DNA from: Paracoccaceae bacterium
Lineage (GTDB): Bacteria; Pseudomonadota; Alphaproteobacteria; Rhodobacterales; Rhodobacteraceae
Length of the DNA: 46,079 nt
Direction of reading: 5' to 3'
NCBI GenBank assembly: GCA_007128135.1
Contig: SKYA01000097.1
Location: 1-46,079, forward strand
Part shown: positions 1 through 8,368 of the stretch, one piece after another
Layout: each line of letters starts with the position of its first letter
Position numbering within the stretch: the stretch's first letter is position 1
Program-made: the position numbers and the translations under genes
The notes under the pieces: generated by a model
Database searches by the model: none
What the model was told of the DNA's origin: nothing
Seen by the model: the letters and a program-made list of their open reading frames with translations, nothing else

Positions 1-162
1 GGCATGACGCTGGTGCCGCTGGTGATGTATTTCAACCATCGCGGTCTGGTGAAGCTGAAGATCGGGGTCGCCAAGGGCAAGAAGCTGGCCGACAAGCGCG
101 CGACCGAGGCCAAGCGCGACTGGGACAAGCAGAAGCGGCGGCTGCTCAAGGAGCACGGGTAG
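1..162 (+). CDS. smpB: SsrA-binding protein SmpB, C-terminal part (5' end outside window)
   Basis: The first 53 codons read in frame 1 from the window edge to a TAG stop. They match the end of SmpB: a beta strand ([11 protein letters not shown]) followed by [13 protein letters not shown] and a basic tail ([12 protein letters not shown]). SmpB binds tmRNA and delivers it to stalled ribosomes for trans-translation; the basic tail probes the empty mRNA channel. Only about the last third of a typical 155-160-residue protein is present because the gene starts outside the window. A dispersed hairpin repeat follows the stop codon by about 50 bases. Confidence 0.93.
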   Translation, partial: GMTLVPLVMYFNHRGLVKLKIGVAKGKKLADKRATEAKRDWDKQKRRLLKEHG

Positions 163-210
163 CTCGGCGGCGCGCAGAGGGAACGGCGCGCCTGTCCAGT
201 GCGACGCCTC

Positions 211-235
211 TGTAGGGTGGGTGATTCACCCACCC
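211..235. repeat. Dispersed hairpin repeat, copy 1
   Basis: TGTAGGGTGGGTG, a two-base spacer, then CACCCACCC. GGGTGGGTG pairs with CACCCACCC to give a near-perfect 9-bp hairpin. Nearly identical elements occur at 14849-14877 and 18907-18932, each just downstream of a stop codon. An open reading frame upstream of the first glycosyltransferase runs through this element, which argues for a later start of that gene. Confidence 0.75.
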
Positions 236-330
236 GTCCCTGCGTATCGATCACGCGCAACAGGGCAACATGGCTTGCGCTTTGCGCGGGCCTGGGGTCT
301 TGTGCGATGCGAGACAGCACGAGGCCGCGC

Positions 331-1359
331 ATGTTCACTCCTCTGCCGAACGCACTGGACCGCTGGTACCGTTTCCGCATGGACTGGAAGCGGCGCCGCC
401 TGCGTGCGCGCGCCATCCTGCGCCGTGGGGAACTGACCTGCCTGCGGCGCGGAAGTTGGGACCGGGATGCGATCCTTCTGTTCTGCACCATCCGCAACGA
501 GGCCGAGCGGCTGGACTGGTTCTTGCATCATTACCGTACCCTCGGCGTCGGGCATTTCATCTTTGTCGATAACGACAGCACGGATGACACGCGCGCGCGC
601 GTGCTGGCCCTGCCTGACGCCACTGTCTATGCGACCGGGGCCAGCTACAAGGCCGCGCGTTTCGGCATGGACTGGATAAACTGGCTGATGCTGCGCCATG
701 CGCAGGGACACTGGTGCGTCGTGGCGGATGCGGATGAACTGCTGATCTACCCGCATTGGCAGACCCGTCCCCTGCCGGCGCTGACCAAGTGGCTGGAAGC
801 GCAGGGTCAGCCCGTCATGCCCGCGATGATGCTCGAACTCTACCCGAAAGGCCCGCTCGATCAGGCCGTCTATGCCCCGGGCACCGACCCCACCACCTGC
901 CTCGACTGGTTCGATGCCGGCAACTACACGATCACCCACAAGCCGCTGCTCGACTGCCTGCTCATCCAGGGTGGCCCGCGCGCGCGCTGTTTCTTCGAAC
1001 GTGCTCCCAATCGTGCACCGACCTTGACCAAATTGCCGCTGATCCGCTGGAGCTGGCATTACGCCTGGGTCAATTCAACGCATTCGATCCTGCCACGTGC
1101 GCTGAACCGCGTTTTCGCCACCGACACCGGAGAGCGCGTCGCGGGTGCCCTGCTGCACACCAAGTTCCTGCCCACGGTGGTCGAGAAATCCCGCATCGAA
1201 AAGGTGCGCGCACAGCATTTCGGTGATGCGCCGGTCTTTGACAGCTATTACGATTCCGTCGCACAGGCCCCTGACCTGTGGTGCCCGGCCTCGACCCGCT
1301 ATGGCGGCTGGGAGCAACTCGAGGATCTCGGTCTCATGTCGCGCGGCGGCTGGGCCTGA
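331..1359 (+). CDS. Glycosyltransferase family 2-like protein (GT-A fold)
   Basis: Predicted 342-residue cytoplasmic glycosyltransferase. The nucleotide-sugar fold is visible as ILLFCTIRNEAERL (about 48-61), HFIFVDNDSTDDT (75-87) and a metal-binding DxD, VVADADEL (D133, D135). This arrangement is seen in the Glyco_tranf_2_4/GT92-like group. The frame opens upstream at 199, but that stretch crosses a hairpin repeat, so the ATG at 331 with GAGG seven bases upstream is preferred; an ATG at 307 is possible. The next gene is a paralog, and the following two encode a branching-type transferase and a sulfotransferase-like protein, suggesting joint work on a surface polysaccharide. Donor and acceptor sugars cannot be read from sequence. 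Confidence 0.85.
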   Translation: MFTPLPNALDRWYRFRMDWKRRRLRARAILRRGELTCLRRGSWDRDAILLFCTIRNEAERLDWFLHHYRTLGVGHFIFVDNDSTDDTRARVLALPDATVYATGASYKAARFGMDWINWLMLRHAQGHWCVVADADELLIYPHWQTRPLPALTKWLEAQGQPVMPAMMLELYPKGPLDQAVYAPGTDPTTCLDWFDAGNYTITHKPLLDCLLIQGGPRARCFFERAPNRAPTLTKLPLIRWSWHYAWVNSTHSILPRALNRVFATDTGERVAGALLHTKFLPTVVEKSRIEKVRAQHFGDAPVFDSYYDSVAQAPDLWCPASTRYGGWEQLEDLGLMSRGGWA

Positions 1360-1399
1360 GGAAGAAATGCCCATGATTACGCAACAATAACCCTCTTGT

Positions 1400-1437
1400 G
1401 CAAAGATTGTTGCAATCGCGGCAAAGTCTGGGCAAAG
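1400..1437. promoter_or_regulatory. Three direct GCAAAG repeats upstream of the second glycosyltransferase
   Basis: GCAAAG occurs at 1400-1405, 1421-1426 and 1432-1437, with start-to-start distances of 21 and 11 bases, so all copies lie on about the same face of the helix. A small inverted repeat (GATTG-TTG-CAATC, 1405-1417) overlaps the first copy. Direct 6-mers with an 11-bp period are typical of OmpR/PhoB-family response-regulator sites. The function is inferred only from the spacing and the intergenic location. Confidence 0.3.
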
Positions 1438-1537
1438 CTGTCGCGAAGGGCGCGCAGGCAGGGGCGGGCCGAAAAACAATGGAACTCAAGGTGGTTGCGC
1501 CATGGTTGCTGGTGCATCCCGGATGGGCAGGCAGTGA

Positions 1538-2548
1538 ATGGGTGTGCTCCGACAGTTCAGGTTGCGCAGCGAGCGACATATCAAGCTCTTGCGCGCGCTG
1601 CGCAAGAGTGCCACGCTGCGCGCCCGCGTCAACCGCACTGATCGTATCCGCCCGGGCGACATTCTTGCCTTTGTCACCCTGCGCAATGAATTCCCCCGCC
1701 TGCCATATTTCCTTGAGTATTACCGCGCCCAGGGCGTGCGCCATTTCCTGATGGTCGATAACGGTTCCGACGATGGCACGGCCGAGTATCTGGAAACTGA
1801 GCGCGATGTCTCGCTCTGGACCACGCAGGCCAGCTACAAGAGCGCGGGTTACGGGATCGACTGGCTCAACCATCTGCTGTGGCGTTTCGGTGCCGGGCAT
1901 TGGGTGCTCACGCTCGATGTGGACGAGTTCTTCGTCTATCCATTCTGCGACTCGCGCCCGTTGCATGCGTTGACTGACTGGCTCGAGAGCCAGGGACGGC
2001 GGTCGTTTTCGGCCATGCTGCTGGACATGTATCCCAAGGGGCCGGTCAGCGCGCAGCCCTATCGGTCGGGGCAGAACCCGTTCGAGATCGCGCGATGGTT
2101 CGATTCCGGCAATTACGTCATCCGGCGCAACCCGAAATATCATAACCTGTGGATTCAGGGTGGGGTACGCCAGCGGGTCATCATGGCCGCGACCCCGGAA
2201 AAGGCTCCTGCGCTGAACAAGATCCCGCTCGTGCACTGGACGCGGAAATACGCCTACAAGAGTTCCACCCACATGTTGCTGCCGCGCGGGCTGAACAAGG
2301 TCTATGACGAGGGTGGGGGCGAGCAGGCCTCGGGCGTCCTGCTGCACGCGAAATTCCTCGACACGATCATGGCCAAGGCCGAAGAGGAAATCCTACGCGG
2401 CCAGCATTATGCCGGATCGCGCGAATACCGCGCGTATCGCGAGACACTTGCGCGCGGGCAGGACCTGTGGTGCGACTGGTCCTCGGAATACATCAACTGG
2501 CGTCAGCTCGAGATTCTGGGGCTGATGTCGAAAGGAGACTGGGCATGA
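1538..2548 (+). CDS. Glycosyltransferase family 2-like protein, paralog of the preceding gene
   Basis: A 336-residue protein clearly paralogous to the product at 331-1359. The same blocks appear in the same order: VTLRNEFPRLP (46-56), FLMVDNGSDDGT (70-81), QASYKSAGYGIDWLN (97-111) and the metal site TLDVDEFF (D127, D129). The shared late block LDMYPKGP matches LELYPKGP in the paralog, and both end in GLMS(K/R)G(D/G)WA, so the pair arose by duplication. There is no signal peptide or membrane segment. The stop codon overlaps the ATG of the next gene (ATGA), indicating translational coupling to the branching-type transferase. Substrates are unknown. Confidence 0.85.
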   Translation: MGVLRQFRLRSERHIKLLRALRKSATLRARVNRTDRIRPGDILAFVTLRNEFPRLPYFLEYYRAQGVRHFLMVDNGSDDGTAEYLETERDVSLWTTQASYKSAGYGIDWLNHLLWRFGAGHWVLTLDVDEFFVYPFCDSRPLHALTDWLESQGRRSFSAMLLDMYPKGPVSAQPYRSGQNPFEIARWFDSGNYVIRRNPKYHNLWIQGGVRQRVIMAATPEKAPALNKIPLVHWTRKYAYKSSTHMLLPRGLNKVYDEGGGEQASGVLLHAKFLDTIMAKAEEEILRGQHYAGSREYRAYRETLARGQDLWCDWSSEYINWRQLEILGLMSKGDWA

Positions 2549-4209
2549 CCGCCTCGGCGCGCCTCGGTGTCATCATGCTGTGCCACACGGCGCTGCCGCG
2601 CGCGGCGCAGGTGGCGCGGTTCTGGCTTGCGGCCGGCTGCCCGGTGGTGCTGCATATCGATCAGGCCGCGCCCGAACACGACCTCGCGGCGCTGCGCGAT
2701 GATCTGGGCGAACAGCCGCTGTTGCGCTTCAGCCGGCGCCATCGCTGCGAATGGGGCTCGTGGGAAATCGTGCGCGCCAGTCAGGACGCGGCCGAGGTGA
2801 TGCTGCGCGACTTTGCTGATGTGAACCATGTGCTGCTCAGTTCCGGGGCCTGCCTGCCGCTCCGACCGGCAGAAGACCTGCTTGCCCATCTGAATGCCCG
2901 CCCAGAGACCGACTTCATCGAGTCGGTGGCGATTACCCATGCCACCTGGATCATGGGCGGGCTGTCGCAAGAGCGATTCACCCTGTATTTTCCATTCAAC
3001 TGGCGCCGCCAGCGCTGGCTGTTCGACCAGAGCGTGGAGGTTCAGCGCAAGCTCGGTATCCGTCGCAAGGTGCCCGCGCCGCTCGAGCCGCATATGGGCT
3101 CGCAATGGTGGTGCCTGACGCGCAAGACCCTTCAGGCCATCCTCGACGACCCCGACCGCCCGCGCTTCGAGCGGTATTTCCGGCGCAACTGGATTCCGGA
3201 CGAATCCTATTTCCAGACGCTCGTGCGGCGCCATGCCACGGGAATCGAGAGCCGGTCGCTCACCCTGGTGAAATTCGACCGTAACGGGCGGCCCAACCTG
3301 TTCTATGATGACCATCTGCATCTGCTGCGCCGGTCGGACTGTTTCCTGGCCCGCAAGATCTGGCCGGAGGCGGAAAAGCTCTATGGCTTCTTCCTGTCGG
3401 ACAAGCCCGCCAGCCTGCCGCCGGTCACGCCCGAACCTGCCAAGATCGACCGCTATTTCGAACTGGCCGAGAGGCAACGTTTCGAGGGGCGCGCAGGGCT
3501 TTACATGCAAAGCCGCTTCCCCTCTTTCGATGTCGCGGGCACGGCGCGCACCGCAGGTCCCTATTCGGGCTTTTCCGGGTTTGACCATGTGTTCGAGAAT
3601 TTCGAGCACTGGCTGGGACAGGTGACCGGCACGCGCCCGCACGGGCATCTCTACGCGCCCGAGCGCGTGCAGTTCCACGGCGGGGCGCAGGTCTGGCACG
3701 GGGCGCTCAGCGCATCGGCGGGCTTGCGCGACTACAATCCCTACATGTTCCTGACCAACCTGCTCTGGGCCACGCGCGGCGAGGTGCAATGCTTCTGCTT
3801 CGGTCCCGAGGACACCCTCCCAGATGGTCTGGTCGATTTCATGACCCATGACCCCAATGCATCGCTGTCGCTGATTACTGGGGCCTATCTGTTGCCCTTG
3901 TTTCGCGGGCGGCCGCCGAAGGGTGAGCTGCTTGCCCATATCGGCGCGATGCAGCAGCGCGAACAGGCCTGGATCTCGATCCTGCGCTCGCGCTGGGTGC
4001 AAGCGCGGGTAAGGATATGGACACTGGGCGAGATGCTGGCCGACCCCGCGCCCAGGCTGGAAGAGCTTGTCGAGGGGATGGGCGGGGGCGCGGGACTCCG
4101 CGCGCATGGCCTGCCTGCCCTGCGTCCGATCGAGGGGTTTGACGCCTATCTCGCGCAGTTGCGCGACAAGGGATTGCCGCCTGCGATCCTGAAGGAATTT
4201 CAACGCTGA
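2545..4209 (+). CDS. Core-2/I-branching-type glycosyltransferase with a C-terminal DUF5928-like region
   Basis: A 554-residue protein. The N-terminal half resembles the Branch family (beta-1,6-N-acetylglucosaminyltransferases and peptide xylosyltransferases): GVIMLCHTALPRA (8-20), VVLHIDQ (34-40), EWGSWEIVRAS (69-79), HVLLSSGACLPLRP (95-108) and a GSQWWCLTR block. The C-terminal half, from about residue 300, matches my recollection of the DUF5928 extension found on this family in Rhodobacterales; its role is not known to me. The ATG at 2545 is preferred over an upstream in-frame start because AAAGGAG lies just before it and it overlaps the previous stop by four bases. The context points to glycan branching or decoration before sulfation by the next gene. 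Confidence 0.82.
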   Translation: MTASARLGVIMLCHTALPRAAQVARFWLAAGCPVVLHIDQAAPEHDLAALRDDLGEQPLLRFSRRHRCEWGSWEIVRASQDAAEVMLRDFADVNHVLLSSGACLPLRPAEDLLAHLNARPETDFIESVAITHATWIMGGLSQERFTLYFPFNWRRQRWLFDQSVEVQRKLGIRRKVPAPLEPHMGSQWWCLTRKTLQAILDDPDRPRFERYFRRNWIPDESYFQTLVRRHATGIESRSLTLVKFDRNGRPNLFYDDHLHLLRRSDCFLARKIWPEAEKLYGFFLSDKPASLPPVTPEPAKIDRYFELAERQRFEGRAGLYMQSRFPSFDVAGTARTAGPYSGFSGFDHVFENFEHWLGQVTGTRPHGHLYAPERVQFHGGAQVWHGALSASAGLRDYNPYMFLTNLLWATRGEVQCFCFGPEDTLPDGLVDFMTHDPNASLSLITGAYLLPLFRGRPPKGELLAHIGAMQQREQAWISILRSRWVQARVRIWTLGEMLADPAPRLEELVEGMGGGAGLRAHGLPALRPIEGFDAYLAQLRDKGLPPAILKEFQR

Positions 4210-4233
4210 GGCGTCAAGCCAGGGAGGGGCGCC

Positions 4234-5652
4234 ATGCCGCAATTCGAGTATTTCGTGATCCTTGCCGAGATGCGGACGGGGTCCAACCTGCTGGAAGCCT
4301 ATCTGAACGAAAGCCCCGCGATCCGCTGCGAGGGCGAGGCATTCAACCCCGCCTTTGTCGCCTACCCGAAAGACGACGATCTCCATGGTTTCAGCCGTGC
4401 CGCGCGCGACGCCGATCCGCTGGCCTTGCTGGCCACGTTTCGCGCACAGGACAGGCTTGCGGGGTTCCGCTATTTTCACGACCATGATCCGCGCGTCTTC
4501 GAGCCTTTCATGCGTGATCCGCGCTGCGCCAAGATCGTCCTGACCCGCAACCCGGTCGATTCCTATGTCTCGCTCAAGATCGCGCGGGCGACGCAGCAAT
4601 GGCGGCTGGGCGATGTAAAGAACAAGCGCGCGGCGCAGGTGGTCTTTGATCCGGCCGAGTTTGCCGAACATGTGGCGCAATTGCAGGGCTTCCAGATCCG
4701 GGTGCAGCAACTGTTGCAGACCACCGGGCAGACGGCGTTTCATATCGGCTACGAGGACATCAAGGACCTCGATGTCATCAACGGGTTGTTGGCCTGGCTT
4801 GGAATCGGACAACCGCTTGAAAATGCACCCCGCAAACTCAAGCGGCAGAACCCCGAGCCGCTCGAGGAGAAACTCGTCAACCCCGAGGCCGTGAGCGAGG
4901 GAATTGCCCGGCTTGACCGGTTCAACCTCGCCCGCACCCCCAGTTTCGAACCCCGCCAGCCGCCGCCGCTATGGGCGTTTCGTGCCTGCCGGAACCTGCC
5001 GCTGGTCTATGCGCCCATTCCCGGCGGCAACGAGCGTGCGGTCTTTGCCTGGATGGCCATGGCGGACGGCGGCGCGATGCGTGATCTGTTGTCGGATTTC
5101 ACCCCGGCAGGCTGGCGTGACTGGCAGCGTTCGCATCCGCGCCACATCGCCTTCACCGTGCTGCGCCACCCGCTCGAGCGCGCGCATGACGTGTTCGTGC
5201 ACCAGGTGGTTCTTGGCAACCGGTCCAATGTGCGCAGCTTCATCGAGCGGGTGCATGGCGCCGCGCTGCCAGAGGACGAGGCCGGAGCACGCGCGCTGTC
5301 GCCTGATGCGCATCGGCAGGGATTTCTGGGTTTTCTGGATTTCGTGCGAGCCAATCTGGCCGGGCAGACTGCATTGCCCACGCGCCCTGTCTGGGCCAGC
5401 CAGACACGGCTGATCGAGGCGATGGTGGCACAATGCCCGGTTCACCGGATGCTGCGGGCAGACCAGTTGTCGCGGGAATTGCCCGCCATGGCGGGCGAAC
5501 TGGGCCATGACCTGCCGCCCTTCGATCCGGCTCTGCGCGACCCGGCCCTGTCGCTGGCCGCGATCCATGACCGCGCGCTCGAGGTGGCAGGGCGCGCGGC
5601 ATACGGGCGCGATTACGAGATGCTCGGTTTCGGGGACTGGGCTGCGGAATGA
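4234..5652 (+). CDS. Sulfotransferase-like protein (NodH/Stf0-like N half, degenerate second sulfotransferase-like half)
   Basis: A 472-residue protein. The N-terminal half has a recognisable PAPS-binding layout: a 5'-phosphosulfate loop MRTGSNLL (13-20) and a 3'-phosphate block IVLTRNPVDSYVSLKIA (101-117), as in NodH and Stf0 carbohydrate sulfotransferases. The C-terminal half (about 255-470) looks like a second, Sulfotransfer_2-type domain: YAPIPGGNERAVFAWM (259-274) stands where a PSB loop would be, and FTVLRHPLERAHDVFV (307-322) resembles a 3'-PB block. The lysine and Ser/Thr usually found in the loop are missing, so this half is probably not catalytic. A strong ribosome site (AGGGAGGGG) precedes the ATG. 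The likely role is sulfation of the glycan made by the three upstream genes. Confidence 0.78.
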   Translation: MPQFEYFVILAEMRTGSNLLEAYLNESPAIRCEGEAFNPAFVAYPKDDDLHGFSRAARDADPLALLATFRAQDRLAGFRYFHDHDPRVFEPFMRDPRCAKIVLTRNPVDSYVSLKIARATQQWRLGDVKNKRAAQVVFDPAEFAEHVAQLQGFQIRVQQLLQTTGQTAFHIGYEDIKDLDVINGLLAWLGIGQPLENAPRKLKRQNPEPLEEKLVNPEAVSEGIARLDRFNLARTPSFEPRQPPPLWAFRACRNLPLVYAPIPGGNERAVFAWMAMADGGAMRDLLSDFTPAGWRDWQRSHPRHIAFTVLRHPLERAHDVFVHQVVLGNRSNVRSFIERVHGAALPEDEAGARALSPDAHRQGFLGFLDFVRANLAGQTALPTRPVWASQTRLIEAMVAQCPVHRMLRADQLSRELPAMAGELGHDLPPFDPALRDPALSLAAIHDRALEVAGRAAYGRDYEMLGFGDWAAE

Positions 5653-5769
5653 GTCGCGACGGCTTTCTGTCACCAGCCTTGCCGATGCCGCGCGCAAGCG
5701 CGGGGCCGCCATCGTTGCTCATGTAGCGCGCGGCCCGGTTGCGGGACCGTGGCACCGTGTTCTTCCCTC

Positions 5770-6234
5770 TCAGGCGGCCTTGCTGCCTTCCGTGGCGCTC
5801 AGAATGGCAAATATCTTGGCCGGATCCTCATTGGCGCGCAGCTTCTCGCAGACCCGCGGGTTACGCAGCGTGCGCGAGATGAAGGCCAGCGCCTTGAGGT
5901 GGTCCACCCCGGCATCGCGGGGGGCGAACAGGGCAAAGACAAGATCCACCGGAGCCTTGTCCACCGAGCCGTAATCAAGCGGCTTTTCCAGCCGGAAGAA
6001 GATGCCCAGCACCCGGTCGATCCCGTCAATCCGGGCGTGAGGCACGGCAACGCCGTGCCCGACGCCTGTGGGGCCAAGGCTCTCGCGTTCCTGCAGCGCA
6101 GAGATGGCGGTCTCGACGTCCAGGTCATAGACTGACCGGGCGACATCCCCGATGCTCTGGAACAGCCGCTTCTTGCTTGTGGCAGAGGCAATGAACCGCA
6201 CGGCCTTGGGGTTGAGCAGGCTTGTCATCTCCAT
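5770..6234 (-). CDS. ptsN: PTS IIA-like nitrogen regulatory protein PtsN (EIIA-Ntr)
   Basis: A 154-residue cytoplasmic protein matching EIIA-Ntr in length and content. The phosphorylatable histidine lies in GVAVPHARID (H66), followed by LDYGSVDKAPVDLVFALFAP and HLKALAFISRTLRN, the usual core of the mannitol/fructose-type IIA fold. It receives phosphate from NPr/EI-Ntr and acts by protein contact, for example on potassium transport and stringent-response enzymes in other proteobacteria. The ATG at 6234 has GGAGAGGG upstream on the minus strand. It is the last gene of the rnd-lptC-lptA-lptB-hpf-ptsN string, about 85 bases after hpf. Confidence 0.93.
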   Translation of the reverse strand: MEMTSLLNPKAVRFIASATSKKRLFQSIGDVARSVYDLDVETAISALQERESLGPTGVGHGVAVPHARIDGIDRVLGIFFRLEKPLDYGSVDKAPVDLVFALFAPRDAGVDHLKALAFISRTLRNPRVCEKLRANEDPAKIFAILSATEGSKAA

Positions 6235-6319
6235 GGCGGACCCTCTCCCGTGGGCAATAGGACTGTCAAACCCTGCAGGACGCGCGCGCCGCTGCAGGAA
6301 AATGGGCGTGGTGCCGGGG

Positions 6320-6886
6320 TTATTGCGGATCGATCCAGCCGATATTGCCGTCATCGCGTCGATAGACGACGTTCAGGCCACCATGGCGTTCGTTGCGGAA
6401 CACCAAGACGGGGGAATGGGCAAGCTCCATCTGCATCACGGCTTCACCGGCAGAAAGCGAAGGAATGCGGGTTTCCATTTCTGCAATAATCATCGGCTGG
6501 AGGGTTTCGGGTTCGTCGGTGGTCTCGTCTCTGTCTGCGGCGACGATATAGCTCGGTGCCCCTGCGAACTCAACCGGTGTCGCGCGGTCGCGATGATGGT
6601 CCTTGAGGCGGCGCTTGTAGCGGCGCAACTGCTTGTCGAGTTTCTCGCGGCAGGATTCGAAAGCGGCATAGATCTCGTTTGCATGGGCCTTGGCCTGCGC
6701 GGTCAGCCCGGTAGACAGATGCAGTGTTGCCTCGCAGACAAGGTTGTGCGCGTCGCGTGAAAAGATCACCACGGCATCGGTCGGGCGCTGCTGGTACTTC
6801 TCGACAAGTTCGCCGAATTCGGCCTTCACATGGGTCTGCAGGGCTTCTCCGATATCGATCTGTCTGCCGCTGATCTGGTAACGCAT
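6320..6886 (-). CDS. hpf: Ribosome hibernation promoting factor, long form (HPF/RaiA family)
   Basis: A 188-residue protein starting MRYQISGRQIDIG. The N-terminal S30AE/HPF domain (about 1-105) contains VVIFSRDAHNLVCEATLH and the basic helix KLDKQLRRYKRRLKDHH that sits in the decoding centre. A spacer leads to a C-terminal dimerisation domain (about 130-188: PMIIAEMETRIPSLSAGEAV, then VVYRRDDGNIGWIDP). Long HPFs join two 70S ribosomes into 100S particles in stationary phase. The ATG at 6886 is preceded by GAGGAG. The lptB-hpf-ptsN order is the common proteobacterial one, but rpoN, which lies between lptB and hpf in many relatives, is absent. Confidence 0.93.
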   Translation of the reverse strand: MRYQISGRQIDIGEALQTHVKAEFGELVEKYQQRPTDAVVIFSRDAHNLVCEATLHLSTGLTAQAKAHANEIYAAFESCREKLDKQLRRYKRRLKDHHRDRATPVEFAGAPSYIVAADRDETTDEPETLQPMIIAEMETRIPSLSAGEAVMQMELAHSPVLVFRNERHGGLNVVYRRDDGNIGWIDPQ

Positions 6887-7074
6887 GCGCGTCTCCTCGC
6901 TGTTTTGGCACGCGCATGATGCGCGGCCTGTTATTCCGTCCCTCGGGCTACGCCAGTGCTGCCTTGCGCGAGGCTGCCTGCGGCGCGGATCACGGCGCCG
7001 GTGCGCACGCTCCAGGTGCATTTGGCGACAGATCGGGGCTGGATGTCAATGCCTTCGGCATGTCCGGGCGTGCT

Positions 7075-7857
7075 TCAGTCCAGCCGGAAATCGGCACCCA
7101 GATAGACCCTGCGCACGTCCGGATCGGCCACGACCTCGCGCGGGGTTCCCGATTTCAGAACGCCGCCGTCATGCAGGATATAGGCGCGGTCCACGATGGC
7201 CAGGGTCTCGCGCACGTTGTGGTCGGTGATGAGGACACCAAGGCCACGGGTCTTCAGATCGGCGACCAGATGGCGGATTTCGCCGACGGCAATCGGGTCC
7301 ACGCCGGCGAAGGGCTCGTCGAGCAGCACATAACGTGGATCGGCCGCCAGCGCGCGCGCAATCTCCACCCGCCGCCGCTCGCCGCCCGAGAGCGCAAGTG
7401 CCGCCGCATCGCGCAGATGCCCGATCGAGAATTCCTCGAGCAGTTGCTCCAGCCGGTCGCGCCGGGTCCTGCGATCCGGTTCGGTCACTTCCAGAACCGC
7501 CATGATGTTCTGCGCCACGCTCAGCCCGCGAAAGATCGACATTTCCTGCGGCAGATAGCCCAGACCCAGCCGCGCGCGTCGGAACAGCGGCAATGCAGTC
7601 GCGTCCTGCCCGTCGATGCGCACGCGACCGCCCTCGTGCCGGACGATTCCCGCGATGCAGTAGAAACACGTCGTCTTGCCGCAACCATTGGGGCCGAGCA
7701 GGGCCACCACCTCGCCAGGTTCCAGCCGCAGCGATACATCGCGCAGGATCACCCGCTTGCCATAGCGCTTCTGCAGGCCCCTGATCTCCAGCGCGTCCGC
7801 GTCCGCCGACGCCGACGCCTTGCCAGCCTCCGTCACCGGGGAAACAGCGTCCGACAT
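7075..7857 (-). CDS. lptB: LPS export ABC transporter ATP-binding protein LptB
   Basis: A 260-residue ATPase. After a short Ala/Asp-rich leader, the ABC domain shows Walker A GPNGCGKTT (55-63), the Q-loop region LPQEMSIFRG, signature LSGGERRRVEIARAL and Walker B YVLLDEPFAGVDP, followed by the switch histidine in LITDHNVRETL. LptB dimers power extraction of LPS from the inner membrane through LptFG, which is not in this window. The start is four bases after the lptA stop, so the genes are translationally linked. The family is well defined (short, no membrane domain, next to lptA and lptC), so the assignment is secure. Confidence 0.95.
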   Translation of the reverse strand: MSDAVSPVTEAGKASASADADALEIRGLQKRYGKRVILRDVSLRLEPGEVVALLGPNGCGKTTCFYCIAGIVRHEGGRVRIDGQDATALPLFRRARLGLGYLPQEMSIFRGLSVAQNIMAVLEVTEPDRRTRRDRLEQLLEEFSIGHLRDAAALALSGGERRRVEIARALAADPRYVLLDEPFAGVDPIAVGEIRHLVADLKTRGLGVLITDHNVRETLAIVDRAYILHDGGVLKSGTPREVVADPDVRRVYLGADFRLD

Positions 7858-7861
7858 CCGG

Positions 7862-8356
7862 TCAGGGATTGGTCTGGATGATTGTGCGTACATTGCCGTC
7901 CATTCGGCCCTGTCCCGTGCGAAGGTTGAAGCTGAACACATCGCCCGAGACCACATTCGGCCCCTGTGTCAGGATCACCGATCCGCGCATGTTGACGAGG
8001 CCGGCGTCTACGTCATAGACGGCGTTCTGGGCTTCCGCCGCCTCTTCGGCGGTGACCAGCGTCACCCCGCCCGATGCCTCGAGCCGCTGGATGCGTCCGT
8101 CACCGCTCGCGGCATAGATGATGCGGATCACCGGGGCTGCAAGCCGCATGTCGCCCTGGCCAAGCACCGCGTTGCCGGTGAAGATGGTTTCTCCTGTGGT
8201 ATTGTCCACCTGCAGATTGTCCGCGCGGATCTCGACGGGCAGTCCGCGCACCGAGTCCACCCCGCCAAGGGTCAGTCCGGTGCCCTGCGACAGTGCAGGA
8301 TGTGCCGCCAGCAAACCGATTGCGAGCAGACTGCCGATCGATCCCCACGCGCGCAT
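7862..8356 (-). CDS. lptA: LPS transport periplasmic protein LptA
   Basis: A 164-residue exported protein. The N-terminus is a signal peptide (MRAWGSIGSLLAIGLLAAHP, cleavage near ALS-QG). The remainder is an OstA/LptA beta-jellyroll with alternating polar strands: VEIRADNLQVDNTTGETIFT, GDMRLAAPVIRIIYA, IQRLEASGGVTLVT and a final GQGRMDGNVRTII. LptA forms the periplasmic bridge that carries LPS from LptC to LptD. It lies 12 bases after lptC and four before lptB, so the three are almost certainly one transcript. Confidence 0.92.
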   Translation of the reverse strand: MRAWGSIGSLLAIGLLAAHPALSQGTGLTLGGVDSVRGLPVEIRADNLQVDNTTGETIFTGNAVLGQGDMRLAAPVIRIIYAASGDGRIQRLEASGGVTLVTAEEAAEAQNAVYDVDAGLVNMRGSVILTQGPNVVSGDVFSFNLRTGQGRMDGNVRTIIQTNP

Positions 8357-8368
8357 GTGCAGGACTCC

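Noticed and set aside
199-330. Upstream extension of the first glycosyltransferase from a GTG at 199
   Set aside because: The extension runs across a dispersed hairpin repeat and has no domain content, while an ATG at 331 has a reasonable ribosome site.
2503-4812. 769-codon minus-strand frame opposite the branching-type transferase gene
   Set aside because: It is antisense to well-supported coding sequence, has no ribosome site and shows shadow-like composition.
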